Source: a virus
DNA: 27,903 bases
Strand: one strand, 5' to 3'
Virus record (IMG/VR): IMGVR_UViG_3300045107_000692
Coordinates: 1 to 27,903 of that record
Position 1 is the first letter of the stretch; each line of letters opens with the position of its first letter. The notes beneath the pieces are model-generated. The model saw only the letters and a program-made list of their open reading frames with translations. It was not told the origin of the DNA and did not search any database. The translations under genes were made by a program, and so were the position numbers. Below, piece by piece: positions 9,119-17,072 of this stretch.

Positions 9119-9212
9119 CGGGGACCTCGGTGATCAATGGGACTGCGGTGCTTCGGAATTCTTCGGGAGAACTCCCGCTCCCCACGATGGAGAGCGGGTG
9201 CTGGACGCGCAT
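9111..9212 (-). CDS. Possible 33-aa leader peptide upstream of the coiled-coil gene
   Basis: A short reading frame starts at ATG 9212 behind GGTGTGGG and ends with TGA at 9111-9113, overlapping the start of the next gene by eight bases. Codons keep G or C in most third positions, and the frame fills the largest gap (9119-9244) in the late operon. It also covers two alternative hairpins. It may be a coupling leader, a real small protein or chance; there is no homology evidence. Confidence 0.2.
   Translation of the reverse strand: MRVQHPLSIVGSGSSPEEFRSTAVPLITEVPDG
9166..9198 (-). repeat. Two overlapping, mutually exclusive inverted repeats between head genes
   Basis: On the plus strand CCCGCTC (9174-9180) pairs with GAGCGGG (9192-9198) across 11 bases. 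The nearby palindromic stretch CGGGAG/CTCCCG just before it uses some of the same bases. No T-run follows on the minus strand, so a classical terminator is not supported; an mRNA structure affecting expression of the following gene is possible. Confidence 0.3.
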
Positions 9213-9244
9213 CAGGCCCACACCGTCGCGCGCCAGCACGTCGG

Positions 9245-9712
9245 TTACGAGCTGGAGCCGGGCGCGGTCTGCACGCCGGACTCGGTGACGACGCCCGCGG
9301 TGATCTTCCCGGCCGTCATCGGGCCGGTCGCCACGGTGTAGTTGGCGCCGATGTAGCGATCGGCGTCGAGCGCGTGCTGGGGCACGTTCAGGAAGAACTT
9401 CTTCCCCGGAACGAGGAGCGCCTTGCCGATGGGGCCGGTGGAGCCCAGCACGGTCGGAGAACCGAGAGCCGGGTCATCGTCGGCCACGAGGTCGATCTGC
9501 AACGTCGCGGCGCCGGCGGCGGTGAACTGCTCCGTCACGGTGAACATGAACATGAGCTCGGGCGAGCGGCTCGGGTCGTCCTTCGGCGTGTTGCCGAGGT
9601 TGTCGAGCGTGAAGCCCGGCGTGCCGCCCTTGCGGTCGATCTTGTCCGTGCTGACGGCCGTGACCGTGATGGCCTGCTTGTCCGAAATGAGGTTCTGGCG
9701 ATCGAAACGCAT
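9245..9712 (-). CDS. Bbp16-like capsid cement/decoration protein
   Basis: 155 aa from ATG 9712. The N-terminus MRFDRQNLISDKQAITVTAVSTDKI follows the family pattern '..d.q.lfSdaQait.ta.St..iDlg' of the Bordetella phage BPP-1 Bbp16 cement proteins. A mid-protein 'TVTEQFTAAGAATLQIDLVAD' region and a late 'LLVPGKKFFLNVPQ...DRYIGANYTV' region match the two beta-sheets of these jelly-roll-like proteins. Cement proteins trimerise on the capsid outside and stabilise the mature head. The position directly downstream of the major capsid gene supports this. The start lacks a strong ribosome-binding sequence; a hairpin lies just upstream. Confidence 0.85.
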   Translation of the reverse strand: MRFDRQNLISDKQAITVTAVSTDKIDRKGGTPGFTLDNLGNTPKDDPSRSPELMFMFTVTEQFTAAGAATLQIDLVADDDPALGSPTVLGSTGPIGKALLVPGKKFFLNVPQHALDADRYIGANYTVATGPMTAGKITAGVVTESGVQTAPGSSS

Positions 9713-9744
9713 TGGAGTCTTTCGTGGTGCGACGAGGTGAAGGC

Positions 9745-9768
9745 GCGCCCGCCGAGCTGCGCGGGCGC
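9745..9768 (-). repeat. GC-rich inverted repeat between major capsid and cement genes
   Basis: GCGCCCGC (9745-9752) and GCGGGCGC (9761-9768) are perfect 8-base arms with an 8-base loop in the 63-base gap after the capsid stop. No U-rich tail follows in the transcribed direction. It could attenuate transcription partially or protect the capsid mRNA 3' side. This is inference. Confidence 0.45.
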
Positions 9769-9775
9769 AGCCGAA

Positions 9776-10774
9776 TCAGGTGACCGGGCTCTCGGTGTTG
9801 AGGATGGCGTCCGAGCGGTGGATGGGGACGCCCGAGAACATGAGCACCGGCTTGCCGCCGACGTTCTCGTAGGTGAGCGTGCTGTTCTTCGTCGAGTCGA
9901 TGCACTGACGGCGCAGGAACGAGCGCACGCGGCGGCTCATGTAGAAGACCGGCTTGCAGCCCTCGAGCGAGTTGATCTGCTCGAGCATCTCGGCCAGCTT
10001 GAAGATGAGCGCGTTGCCCGTGTCGACGAGCACGTCGTCGTCGATGTTGCAGAGGCGCACGACGTAGCGCGCGTCCTCGACGCACAGACCGCACTTCCAC
10101 TGGAAGTGAGTGCGGTACGCGCGGAACTTCTTGTTGTTCGAGTCCGCCTCGTACTCGATGCCCATGTCTTCCTGCGACAGGCCGGCGGTGCCCTCTTCCC
10201 CCTTCGGGTACAGGCCGTACACCTTGCGGTCACCGTGACCGATGAGCCACACGGACGAGTTGTCGGCGCCGGCGGCCGCGCCGAATGAGATGACCTGCGA
10301 CTGGTACGTCAGGCCCGAGAGCGCATCGAAGCGCGGCGCGAGGCCGTGAATCTGCTCGGGGTCGGTCTTGGTCGACGCGTAGAAGAACGCGGTCTCCAGG
10401 GTCCGGTAGAACGACTGAACGAAGGCCTTGTCCTCGCTCTGGCGGTACGCGTCGGAGTTGCCGTTGCGCTTCGCGAGATCGACGTCGACGACGGAGCGGC
10501 CTTCCAGCATGCCGAGCGTCTCGGTGTACTGGCCGGTGTTCGACTTCGCGGCGTCGATGCCTTCGTTGTACCGGCGCCACGTGAGGGCCGGCAGCGTGGT
10601 GCGCGTCGTGACGAGGTGACCGTCCACGCCGTTCGCTTCCTTCCACTGCAAGTCCTGCAGCAGCGGCGACTCGATGGTCAGCGTCTCGGCGATTTCAGCG
10701 ATGGACCCGTCGGGGTCCATGCGCTTCGCGAGGTCAAAGAGCGTCGGGAGCCCGTTCTGGTTGATGGTTGCCAC
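9776..10774 (-). CDS. Major capsid protein, GP7/BPP-1-like
   Basis: 332 aa from GTG 10774, which follows AAGGGA at a seven-base distance. It begins MATINQNGLPTLFDLAKRMD and continues with an N-terminal helical arm (EIAETLTIESPLLQDLQW), then LPALTWRRYNEG, typical of podoviral shell proteins of the 'GP7' type used by BPP-1-like phages. The middle DMGIEYEAD and the beta-strand HFQWKCGLCVEDARYVVRL are also usual. The C-terminal GGKPVLMFSGVPIHRSDAIL is the recurring 'y.g.Pi...DaI' end of HK97-fold capsids of this group. It lies between scaffold and cement genes, as expected. It is the main structural protein of the head. Confidence 0.9.
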   Translation of the reverse strand: MATINQNGLPTLFDLAKRMDPDGSIAEIAETLTIESPLLQDLQWKEANGVDGHLVTTRTTLPALTWRRYNEGIDAAKSNTGQYTETLGMLEGRSVVDVDLAKRNGNSDAYRQSEDKAFVQSFYRTLETAFFYASTKTDPEQIHGLAPRFDALSGLTYQSQVISFGAAAGADNSSVWLIGHGDRKVYGLYPKGEEGTAGLSQEDMGIEYEADSNNKKFRAYRTHFQWKCGLCVEDARYVVRLCNIDDDVLVDTGNALIFKLAEMLEQINSLEGCKPVFYMSRRVRSFLRRQCIDSTKNSTLTYENVGGKPVLMFSGVPIHRSDAILNTESPVT

Positions 10775-10833
10775 GTTTCAGTTCCCTTCGAAGTGGCGGC
10801 CCTCTTCGCCGCCGGTGGTGGTGGGCGAAGTCG

Positions 10834-11538
10834 TCAGGCGGATTTCCCGCCGCGCTGGGCGAGGGTCCGCGCGTACCAGCGCTCGGCGATGCTCTTGGGC
10901 GGCGGCTTCTTGCCGTCGCTCCGCTCGTCGCCGTCCTTCTGCTTGTCCTCGGCGAGCGCGCGACCCGAGCTCACGAACATGCGAACGATGTCCGGGTTCG
11001 AATCGAGGCCCGCGGCCGCGAGCACCTCGACGGCCTTCTCGAGCTTGAAGTGCTTGATGGCGCGGCCCATCTCGCTGAGCGACTGCTTCCACTTCGCTCC
11101 GCCGATGTCGGGGTCCGCCTGGTTGGCCGCGTCCCACTTCGAAATCTGGTCCGCGATGGCCTTGTCGCCGGCCTTCGAGCGCGCCGTCTCGATGGTGGCG
11201 TGCAGGTCGAAGAGCTTCTGCGCGGTCGCGCTGTCGAGCTTCGCTTCCGTCGCCAGCGCCTTGAAGGCGGTGACGTGCGCGTCGTCGACCTTGAAGCCGT
11301 CGGGGAGCTTCAGCTCGAGCGGCTTGGCGTCGCCGCCCTTGCCGTCGTTCTTGCTGTCACCCTTCCCGTCACCCGTCTCGTCGCCACCTTCACCAGCGGC
11401 CTGCGAGAGCGCGCCCTTCGCGGGAGGCGTGGTCACCTTCGAGTCGGCACCGGCCGCGCCCGCGCCGCTCTTGCCGTCTCCGCCCTCGGTGCCGCTGCCG
11501 CCGCTCTTGTCGCTCGCGTTGCCGCTCGGTGTGGTCAT
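10834..11538 (-). CDS. Capsid scaffolding protein
   Basis: 234 aa from ATG 11538. The first 70 residues are low-complexity Gly/Ser/Asp/Lys (acidic and flexible). A conserved block with LPDGFKVDDAHVTAFKALA and LDSATAQKLFDL (residues about 78-110) follows, then a helical section (residues about 110-200) and a basic C-terminus ending RWYARTLAQRGGKSA. This layout (disordered N-terminus, 'lpdgf..d...l..fk..a.e..l....aq.l.' block, basic C-terminus) is usual for podoviral scaffolds, which bind capsid subunits through the C-terminus and leave the head before DNA packaging. The start has no clear ribosome-binding site. The gene is the first leftward gene after the inverted gene at 11605. Confidence 0.75.
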   Translation of the reverse strand: MTTPSGNASDKSGGSGTEGGDGKSGAGAAGADSKVTTPPAKGALSQAAGEGGDETGDGKGDSKNDGKGGDAKPLELKLPDGFKVDDAHVTAFKALATEAKLDSATAQKLFDLHATIETARSKAGDKAIADQISKWDAANQADPDIGGAKWKQSLSEMGRAIKHFKLEKAVEVLAAAGLDSNPDIVRMFVSSGRALAEDKQKDGDERSDGKKPPPKSIAERWYARTLAQRGGKSA

Positions 11539-11604
11539 GAGCGCAAGGCTGTGGCCGTGCTGGCACGCCTCCCGTTTGCGCGGTGCCGCTGCTACGACTC
11601 ACGC
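11539..11604. promoter_or_regulatory. Short divergent gap inside the late operon
   Basis: 66 bases separate the leftward scaffold start from the rightward Bbp19-like start. If the rightward gene is expressed on its own, its promoter and perhaps a second leftward late promoter must lie here or in neighbouring coding DNA. I see no convincing -35/-10 pair for either direction. Confidence 0.35.
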
Positions 11605-11892
11605 ATGGCGAACGAGACGAAGAACGAAGCGCAGCAGCGCGCCGACGCGGACCTCGCCGCCGTCATGGGCACCGTCCAGGGCCGCGCCTTCGTTCGGCGC
11701 ATCATCGACGCGTGCTTCCTGCACGGCGTGAACACCGAGCTCACCGAGCGCGAGCTGCTCATCCGCGAGGGACGCCGTGACGTCGCTGCGAAGCTGGTGC
11801 TCGAGGCGCAGCGCGTGTGCCCAACGCTGTGGGTGCTCTCGCAGAGGGAAGAGCTCGACCACGCGCAGAAGCTGGCCGGCGTCGAAGAGTGA
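11605..11892 (+). CDS. Bbp19-like phage protein, inverted relative to its operon
   Basis: 95 aa from ATG 11605. The sequence has GRAFVRRIIDACFLHG, then TERELLIREGRRDVAAKLV and CPTLWVLSQREE. This is the pattern 'GR.flrrll...g.....f....t....EG.R.va..l......p.l...m..e' of the Bbp19 family found next to portal and scaffold genes in BPP-1-like phages. Third codon positions are strongly G/C in this frame and not in the minus frames, so the gene really is on the plus strand. Every other gene from the left edge to 24400 is on the minus strand. The stop abuts the portal stop with no spare bases (TGA at 11890-11892, then TTA at 11893-11895). No ribosome-binding site is obvious. Function is unknown. Confidence 0.85.
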   Translation: MANETKNEAQQRADADLAAVMGTVQGRAFVRRIIDACFLHGVNTELTERELLIREGRRDVAAKLVLEAQRVCPTLWVLSQREELDHAQKLAGVEE

Positions 11893-13626
11893 TTAGAGGC
11901 TGACGCCCAGCCCCTTCGCGATGCGGCTGAGCGCGGTGTCGCTCGTCGCGTCGATGCTCCCCAAGTCCTTCGCCGCCTTCGCGCCCACGGCCGCCTGCTC
12001 GACGGCCTGCTGCTGCTGCGCCTGCTTCGCCCGCGCCTGACGGAGACCGGCCACGGCCTCGTCGCTGCGGATGATGGACGGAGGCACGCCCAGCGCGTCG
12101 GCGAGCTCGTCAATCACCTGGTCGACGTCGAGCTTGTCCAACACGCCCGGCTCGACCGCGGCGAGGTTGGCGGCGAACGTGGCGATGCGCTCGATGCCCG
12201 TGGTGGCGAGCAGCTTCTGCGCGGCCGCCATGATGCTGATGTACTCCACCTTGAGCGGTCGACCCTGGAGCGGCTCCGGCGCGGGCGGGATGCGGCCCTG
12301 GCGCAGCGCGATGGCGAAGATGCGGTCGATGAGCGGGTCGAGCAGCTCGTCCTGCAGCGACTCGAGCACGGTGCCAAGCTGCAACAGCTTCTCCTCGCGG
12401 CGCTCCTGCACCTCGCGCGCAGTCATCTCGCGCTCGGAGTTCTGCAACATCAGCCACAGGTCTGCGTAGAAGGCCTGGTCGATGCGCTCCTGGTGGATGA
12501 GGATTTCCGCCGACACCGCCGGCAGCGCCTGGTGGTTGACCTCGAAGGCGGGGCGCAGCGTCTGGTTGGCACCGAGCGCGTCCACGAAGTCCGTCTGGCC
12601 GGGCAGCAGCTTGAGCCGCGACGTCGCAGCTGCCGACGGCGCCACCATCGGCGGCGAGATGATGCGCTCGGCCGCCTGCCCCTTCCGCTTCTCGAGCGTC
12701 TGCAACGCGCGCGCGTCACCGAGCGCGAGGTCCCCCGGCTGGCCGTGGCCGTACACGTCGTCCCCGACGGTGCCCCAGCGCGGCGTCATGAAGGGCTTCT
12801 CGTGGTAGCCGGCGCGGCGCAGGAAACCCGCGTTCGCCGGCAGCGCCGCCTCCCACCACACGCTGAGCCACGGCTTGCCCTCGGCGCCGTACGCGCCGGG
12901 GATGTGCTTGTCGTTCGGGAAGATGGCGTGCTTCAGCTCCACCGTCTCGTCGACGCGGCCGGCCGTCGCTGCGTTGCGGATGGCCTCGCTGCACCGCTCG
13001 AGGCCGAACTTCTTGATGCACTGGGCGACGGTGCGCGTGGTGCGCCGGAAGAGCGTGTCGATGTCGCCGCGCGCGGAGGCCGCGAGGCAGTAGGTGCCGA
13101 GCGTGAAGTGGTACGCGCGCGCGCCGTCTTCCTCGTCCTCGTCGACGAGCATCGCCGACACGCCGAACGGGCCGATGTCCTCGTAGAGCGAGGGCAGCAC
13201 CTTGTAGATGTTGGTCTGCGCGATGAGCTCACGCAGCACGCCCTCGACGTCGGCGAGCCACGCCTTCACGTCGCCGTCTTCCTTCAGCTCGTCGTCACCG
13301 TTGACGGTGAGGCGGAACCACGGGCGCGAGGGGCTGGTGATGCCGGCCATCATCCCGCCGGCCAGCGTGCGCGCCGCCATGATGGGCCGCCCGTTGATGA
13401 TGTCGATGAAGTCCTTGCGGCTCGCCTTGTTGGTGTCGGTCTGCGTGCGACGGAAGCCGCGCGGACGGAAGTAGTGCGCCAGCTGCTCCCAGTCCTTGAG
13501 CCACGTCGAGCGGATGGTCTCCAGCGCAGCGAAGCGCCGGTCGAGCGCCTTGACGGCCTCGTGCTCCTCGCTCGAGCCGCGCTTCGCCTTCTTCCGCGTC
13601 TCCGCTTCCTCGGCCGTGTCGAGCAT
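11893..13626 (-). CDS. Portal (head-to-tail connector) protein, T7-like
   Basis: 577 aa from ATG 13626, one base after the stop of the upstream small gene (TGAGATG). Early residues contain LETIRSTWLKDWEQLAHYFRPR, a usual opening of the T7-type connector family (Head-tail_con). GGMMAGITSPSRPWFRL (about residues 89-105) and DIGPFGVSAMLVDED (about 149-163) are equally characteristic. A later acidic/Gln-rich helical tail with RQARAKQAQQQQAVEQ is present. Connectors form the dodecameric portal for DNA packaging and tail attachment. Length (500-600 aa) agrees. A start 10 codons earlier is possible but would overlap the preceding gene. Confidence 0.93.
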   Translation of the reverse strand: MLDTAEEAETRKKAKRGSSEEHEAVKALDRRFAALETIRSTWLKDWEQLAHYFRPRGFRRTQTDTNKASRKDFIDIINGRPIMAARTLAGGMMAGITSPSRPWFRLTVNGDDELKEDGDVKAWLADVEGVLRELIAQTNIYKVLPSLYEDIGPFGVSAMLVDEDEEDGARAYHFTLGTYCLAASARGDIDTLFRRTTRTVAQCIKKFGLERCSEAIRNAATAGRVDETVELKHAIFPNDKHIPGAYGAEGKPWLSVWWEAALPANAGFLRRAGYHEKPFMTPRWGTVGDDVYGHGQPGDLALGDARALQTLEKRKGQAAERIISPPMVAPSAAATSRLKLLPGQTDFVDALGANQTLRPAFEVNHQALPAVSAEILIHQERIDQAFYADLWLMLQNSEREMTAREVQERREEKLLQLGTVLESLQDELLDPLIDRIFAIALRQGRIPPAPEPLQGRPLKVEYISIMAAAQKLLATTGIERIATFAANLAAVEPGVLDKLDVDQVIDELADALGVPPSIIRSDEAVAGLRQARAKQAQQQQAVEQAAVGAKAAKDLGSIDATSDTALSRIAKGLGVSL

Positions 13627-13627
13627 C

Positions 13628-13969
13628 TCAGTACTCCCCGAGCAGCGACTGGCCACCGAGCGCCGTGGTGAGCGCCCCGGCCGTGCTGCCCTTCCGCGCG
13701 TTGCGCACGCGCCCGTTGGTGTCGCGCATCACGAAGTCGGCGATGTCGGGCGGGAGGTCTTCGAAGCCGGCCTTCCCGTCGCCTCGCTTCCCGAGCGCGT
13801 CACCGCCGAGCCCCGAGCGAATGAGGCCGCGACGGCGCAGCGCTTCGAGGTACGTGGTGTCGCTCGAGCGGAACGCCTGTGGACGCGCCTTGTGCGTGTC
13901 TTCGAACTGGGCGCGCTCCTCGTCCGACATGTTGATGCGCGCGGTGGTGCCTTCCTGTCCCATGCCCAT
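13628..13969 (-). CDS. Small hypothetical protein between terminase and portal
   Basis: 113 aa. ATG 13969 lies two bases after the terminase stop, with GGAGG at the right distance inside the terminase end; a second ATG two codons later (13963) is also possible. The sequence is polar and mostly helical (DEERAQFEDTHKARPQAF, YLEALRRRGLIRSG) and ends LGGQSLLGEY. No recognised motif. The place between terminase and portal, with tight coupling to both, argues for a role in packaging or head assembly, but this is inference from position only. Confidence 0.7.
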   Translation of the reverse strand: MGMGQEGTTARINMSDEERAQFEDTHKARPQAFRSSDTTYLEALRRRGLIRSGLGGDALGKRGDGKAGFEDLPPDIADFVMRDTNGRVRNARKGSTAGALTTALGGQSLLGEY

Positions 13970-13971
13970 GT

Positions 13972-15426
13972 TCAGCCTCCGTAGGGGTCGCGATCGAGCG
14001 GGTTGTCGATGTCGCCGTCGCGGATGGCGCCGAGCTCTTCCTGCACCTCACGCGAGGCGACGGGCTGGGCGAACGTGAAGCCGATGGCGTCGGCGATGTC
14101 GGGCGACGTGCCGGTGCGCTTCTTGATGTCGGCCTTCTTCTCGAGCGCCAGCTTGTCGTGCGCGTCGAAGTGGTAGGTGGGCACCGTCAGCTCGGCGACG
14201 AGCTCGGGGATGTTGGGCAGCACGCCGCCCTCTCCGTTGGTGAGCCACTCGGACATGCGGAACCACATCTCCGCGCGGCGGTTGGCGTACTTCGTGTCCG
14301 TGACGGGCTTCTCCGCTGCGAAGACGCCGATGACGGGAAAGTGCAGCTGCCGGAGCCGGTCGACGACGCCCGCGCCGAACGTGGCCATGTCGATGAAGCA
14401 CGCGGCCGGCTTGTGCTCGTTGATGGCGCGCGCCACCTCGGCAGCGATGCGCATCGTGTCCGCGATGCGGAGGATGCGCGGCATGAAGACGAGGCGACCC
14501 TGGCGCAGCGCGATGACGGTGCGGTCGTCGCCGTGGCGTGCGACGTCGACGCCCATGATTTTCACTTCGTCGCGGTAGAGCGCCGGCTCGATGTCGCGCT
14601 TCATCGCCTCGCGCACCGTGTCGGGGCCGAACAGCGTGTTGGCCGACTGCGGAGGGAACTTGCCGAAGACGTTGACGAGGACGAAGGGGTGCTCTCGCCC
14701 GTACTTCTGAATCTGCTCTCGCGCCCATTCGATGGACACGCGCGGTGCGCGCTCGGGGTCGTCCGGGTCACCGCTGATTTCGATGACGTCCCACAGCCCC
14801 GACTCGACCGTCGAAGCGCGGAAGAGCGGGCCTTCGGTGTGCGTCGGGTTGCCGGCCAGCACCAGCTTCGCGATGCGGCCCTCCGACTTGTCGGCGTTCG
14901 CGAGGCCACCTTCGGCCGCCGCAACCACCGCGTCGGGCACGCCACCCGCCTCGTCGACGATGAACATCACCGCGTCGGCGTGGAGGCCGGCGAGGGTGTT
15001 GGCCTGCTGGTCTGCCGACGCGCCCTTCGCCCACGTGCGCGCCGACATCCACCACGTCTGCTTCGCGTCGTTGCACCAGATGCGCTCCGCGGACCACGTG
15101 AAGTGCGCCTTCAGAAACTCGCTCTTCTGCTGCCACTTCGACATCTCGGCCCACAGGCCGTCTCGCAGGTTGTCCTCGGTGATGCTGGTGCACACCACCT
15201 TCGGGTGCGCGAAGCACACGAGGAACCACCACGCGGCCCACGCCAGCACCGTCGACTTGCCCGGGCCCTTCGAGGCCTTCATGCACACGCGCTTGTTCCG
15301 CTGGATGCTGCGCAGCGCGCGCACCTGCCACTTGTCGGGCACGGCGCGCAGCTGCTCCTTCACGAAGGAGATGATGTCGCTGCGCCAGCGCTTGATGTGC
15401 TGGACCGCTGAGCCGATGGCCGACAT
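13972..15426 (-). CDS. terL: Terminase large subunit
   Basis: 484 aa. The ATG at 15426 shares one base with the small-subunit stop (TGATG). The ATPase half shows a Walker A-like KASKGPGKST (residues 50-59), and Walker B with catalytic acid in MFIVDEA (154-160). The nuclease half begins with GVDVARHGDD (292-301) and contains FIDMATFGAG (345-352) and SPDIADAIGF (441-450), which supply the usual three acidic residues. The protein packages phage DNA into the prohead through the portal and cuts concatemers. Length is normal for the family. No intein or break is visible. Confidence 0.95.
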   Translation of the reverse strand: MSAIGSAVQHIKRWRSDIISFVKEQLRAVPDKWQVRALRSIQRNKRVCMKASKGPGKSTVLAWAAWWFLVCFAHPKVVCTSITEDNLRDGLWAEMSKWQQKSEFLKAHFTWSAERIWCNDAKQTWWMSARTWAKGASADQQANTLAGLHADAVMFIVDEAGGVPDAVVAAAEGGLANADKSEGRIAKLVLAGNPTHTEGPLFRASTVESGLWDVIEISGDPDDPERAPRVSIEWAREQIQKYGREHPFVLVNVFGKFPPQSANTLFGPDTVREAMKRDIEPALYRDEVKIMGVDVARHGDDRTVIALRQGRLVFMPRILRIADTMRIAAEVARAINEHKPAACFIDMATFGAGVVDRLRQLHFPVIGVFAAEKPVTDTKYANRRAEMWFRMSEWLTNGEGGVLPNIPELVAELTVPTYHFDAHDKLALEKKADIKKRTGTSPDIADAIGFTFAQPVASREVQEELGAIRDGDIDNPLDRDPYGG

Positions 15427-15992
15427 CAGTGCCGCGCCTCAGCCGACTCGCCCTCCGCCTTCTCTTCCGCGGCGGCCTGCGTGATGAGCTGCTCGAGCGT
15501 CACCTTCACTTCGACTTCCTTGTGCTCCCCGAAGAGCTTGAGGTGGCGCCCCAGCAGCTCGAGCGTCTTCACCTTGTCCCAGAGCTTCAACTCGAGGACG
15601 GGCCCGTCTTCCTCCGTGATGCGCACCTTCACGCTCGACAGCGCGCGGCGCACCTCGGGCGACATCTTCTTCAGCGGGAGGAGCTGCCCGTTGTCGTCGA
15701 ACGCGTCGCCGATGTCGACGAAGGCGAGCCGCATCGTCTCGCGCAGCACGTCGTCACTCTTCACCTGGACCCGATCGGCCCTGGCGTCCATGCGCTTCTG
15801 AATCTCGGCCGCAACCTTGCGGTCTTTCAGCATCCGGCTCGCGCAGCTGTACGCGCTCCGCTCGCTGTAGCCGGCGGCGATGGCAGCGGCGGCCTGGTTG
15901 GTCGGGTCCTTGAGGTAGGCCTCGACGAACAGCACCTGTTTCGGGGTGAGGGTGGGCTTCGACACGCACTCAGCGTGCGCGTCTGCTGGCAC
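15426..15992 (-). CDS. terS: Terminase small subunit (Terminase_2 type)
   Basis: 188 aa from GTG 15992. The opening LTPKQVLFVEAYLKDPTNQAAA-type segment, AAIAAGYSERSAY and ASRMLKDRKVAAEIQKRM are the standard DNA-binding N-terminal domain of Terminase_2 small subunits. The C-terminal part (LGRHLKLFGEH, KVTLEQLITQAA) forms the oligomerisation region. It recognises phage DNA and hands it to the large subunit. The start is uncertain. GTG 15965 gives a more typical N-terminus (MSKPTLTPKQ) but has no clear ribosome-binding site. GTG 15992 has AAGG immediately next to it, which is too close to be ideal. Confidence 0.9.
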   Translation of the reverse strand: MPADAHAECVSKPTLTPKQVLFVEAYLKDPTNQAAAAIAAGYSERSAYSCASRMLKDRKVAAEIQKRMDARADRVQVKSDDVLRETMRLAFVDIGDAFDDNGQLLPLKKMSPEVRRALSSVKVRITEEDGPVLELKLWDKVKTLELLGRHLKLFGEHKEVEVKVTLEQLITQAAAEEKAEGESAEARH

Positions 15993-16009
15993 CCTTCACG
16001 AAGCGGGGC

Positions 16010-16468
16010 TCACCATCGACGCAGCGCCTGTCCACACTGCGTGCAGCGCAGCCACACGCCGTCCCCCATGAACTCACGCACGCGATCACGATGAGCACAC
16101 GGTGCGTTCGGCACGGCGCCTTCGTCGACTACCTGCACCCCGCCGGGCATGCCCCTCACCCCGGCCACGCGGGCCTCGTTTGCCGCTTCCGCAGCGGCCT
16201 TCCGCAATTCCGCGTCACCACGCACGGTCCACGGATTCACGTGCAGCACGTAATTGAAGCGAACCTTCGGTGCGCTGCCACGCGCGACGGGCACGAACAC
16301 GCGCATGGAGTACTGGCCGTTCTCTTCTCGCGACTCCACCACGCGACACACGAGGGCATCGGGGCGCGCGGCGTCGAGCATCTTCTCCACGACTTCGCGC
16401 GGGATTTCGAACTCGCCAGTCAGCCGGTCAACGAGGGCGACGCGCTGCTCTTCCGTCAGTGGCTTCAC
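16010..16468 (-). CDS. Hypothetical protein with C-terminal zinc-ribbon-like end
   Basis: 152 aa from GTG 16468, preceded by GAGG four to five bases away. The N-terminal 40 residues are helical (TEEQRVALVDRLTGEFEIP). The centre is a small beta-rich domain (DALVCRVVESRE, YSMRVFVPV, VRFNYVLHVNPW). The C-terminus has C-A-H, then RCTQCG about 20 residues later, which could bind zinc as a treble-clef or ribbon. Family not recognised. It is the last gene before terminase, so a role in late gene control or DNA handling is conceivable, but there is no direct evidence. Confidence 0.7.
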   Translation of the reverse strand: MKPLTEEQRVALVDRLTGEFEIPREVVEKMLDAARPDALVCRVVESREENGQYSMRVFVPVARGSAPKVRFNYVLHVNPWTVRGDAELRKAAAEAANEARVAGVRGMPGGVQVVDEGAVPNAPCAHRDRVREFMGDGVWLRCTQCGQALRRW

Positions 16469-16694
16469 GATGCCTCACAAGGATTCGCGGACACAGAAAG
16501 CGTGCCCATGCGCGCCGGAAGACTTCAAGCGCTCTCGCTTCTTCGACATCTTCGTCGAACTCGTGGACGACGCGCGGGCAGACGCGCTCGAGCATCGGCA
16601 TGTCGGGGTCGCCTTCTCGCACCAGCACCGCGACGCCGACACCCTGGCGAATCAACCAGCGGCGCGGGCCGAGCAACTCGGCGAGCTCACCCAC
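16428..16694 (-). CDS. Small hypothetical protein (88 aa)
   Basis: 88 aa from GTG 16694, overlapping the upstream stop by eight bases and the following gene by 41 bases, longer than other overlaps in this operon. Codon third positions are G/C rich in the first two-thirds and weaker toward the end. The protein is short and charged (LERVCPRVVHEFDEDVEEA); the last 15 residues are basic. Without recognised motif or family, it may be a real small gene or one whose C-terminal part has been changed by a frameshift. Confidence 0.5.
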   Translation of the reverse strand: MGELAELLGPRRWLIRQGVGVAVLVREGDPDMPMLERVCPRVVHEFDEDVEEARALEVFRRAWARFLCPRILVRHREATDGRAARRPR

Positions 16695-17070
16695 GCCGGC
16701 GCATCACCTTCGGCGGGGTGGGCGCGTGCGTCACCCGCTGGGCGCGCCGCGCGCGCTTCGCCTGCAGCTGCTCGACGTACTGCTGCGCGGCGTAGCCGAG
16801 GTTCCAGTCGGCGCGCTGGAAGGCCTTCAAGTCGAGCGCGTCGACGTCGGCGAACGCGAGCGCCTTCTCACGCAACAGCGCCCGGGCGCTCCGCATCGTG
16901 CGCGGGCGAAAGCGCTCCTGGATGGGAGCCTCGAAGGCCACGGTCGAGCTCTTCCGCTGCTTCCGCCGGCGGTGCGCCTGACACAGCCCGCCAGCGGCGC
17001 GCCCGTTGACGAGCTCCTCGAGCTCGGGGCAGCCGTCGACGATGCACTTCTGGCGGGGCAGCGCGCTCAC
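16687..17070 (-). CDS. Small zinc-binding-like protein
   Basis: 127 aa from GTG 17070; an in-frame longer reading exists, but its extra part lies inside the upstream gene. Residues about 8-35 read CIVDGC, then LCQAHRRRKQRK, a C-x4-C...C-x2-H arrangement followed by a basic stretch, as in the short zinc fingers attached to phage DNA-binding and HNH proteins. No HNH or other catalytic motif follows. The middle is basic (RFRPRTMRSARALLREKALAF). DNA binding is a reasonable inference, not shown. Confidence 0.6.
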   Translation of the reverse strand: MSALPRQKCIVDGCPELEELVNGRAAGGLCQAHRRRKQRKSSTVAFEAPIQERFRPRTMRSARALLREKALAFADVDALDLKAFQRADWNLGYAAQQYVEQLQAKRARRAQRVTHAPTPPKVMRRRG

Positions 17071-17072
17071 GC

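Noticed and set aside
9745-9768. Classical rho-independent terminator after the major capsid gene
   Set aside because: The stem is strong but no T-run follows in the transcribed direction, and the cement gene must be transcribed from the same unit; kept only as an inverted repeat.
11561-11579. Sigma-54-like promoter (TGGCACG followed by TTTGC) before the inverted gene
   Set aside because: GG and GC are 16 bases apart rather than 12, so the site would not work as a -24/-12 promoter.
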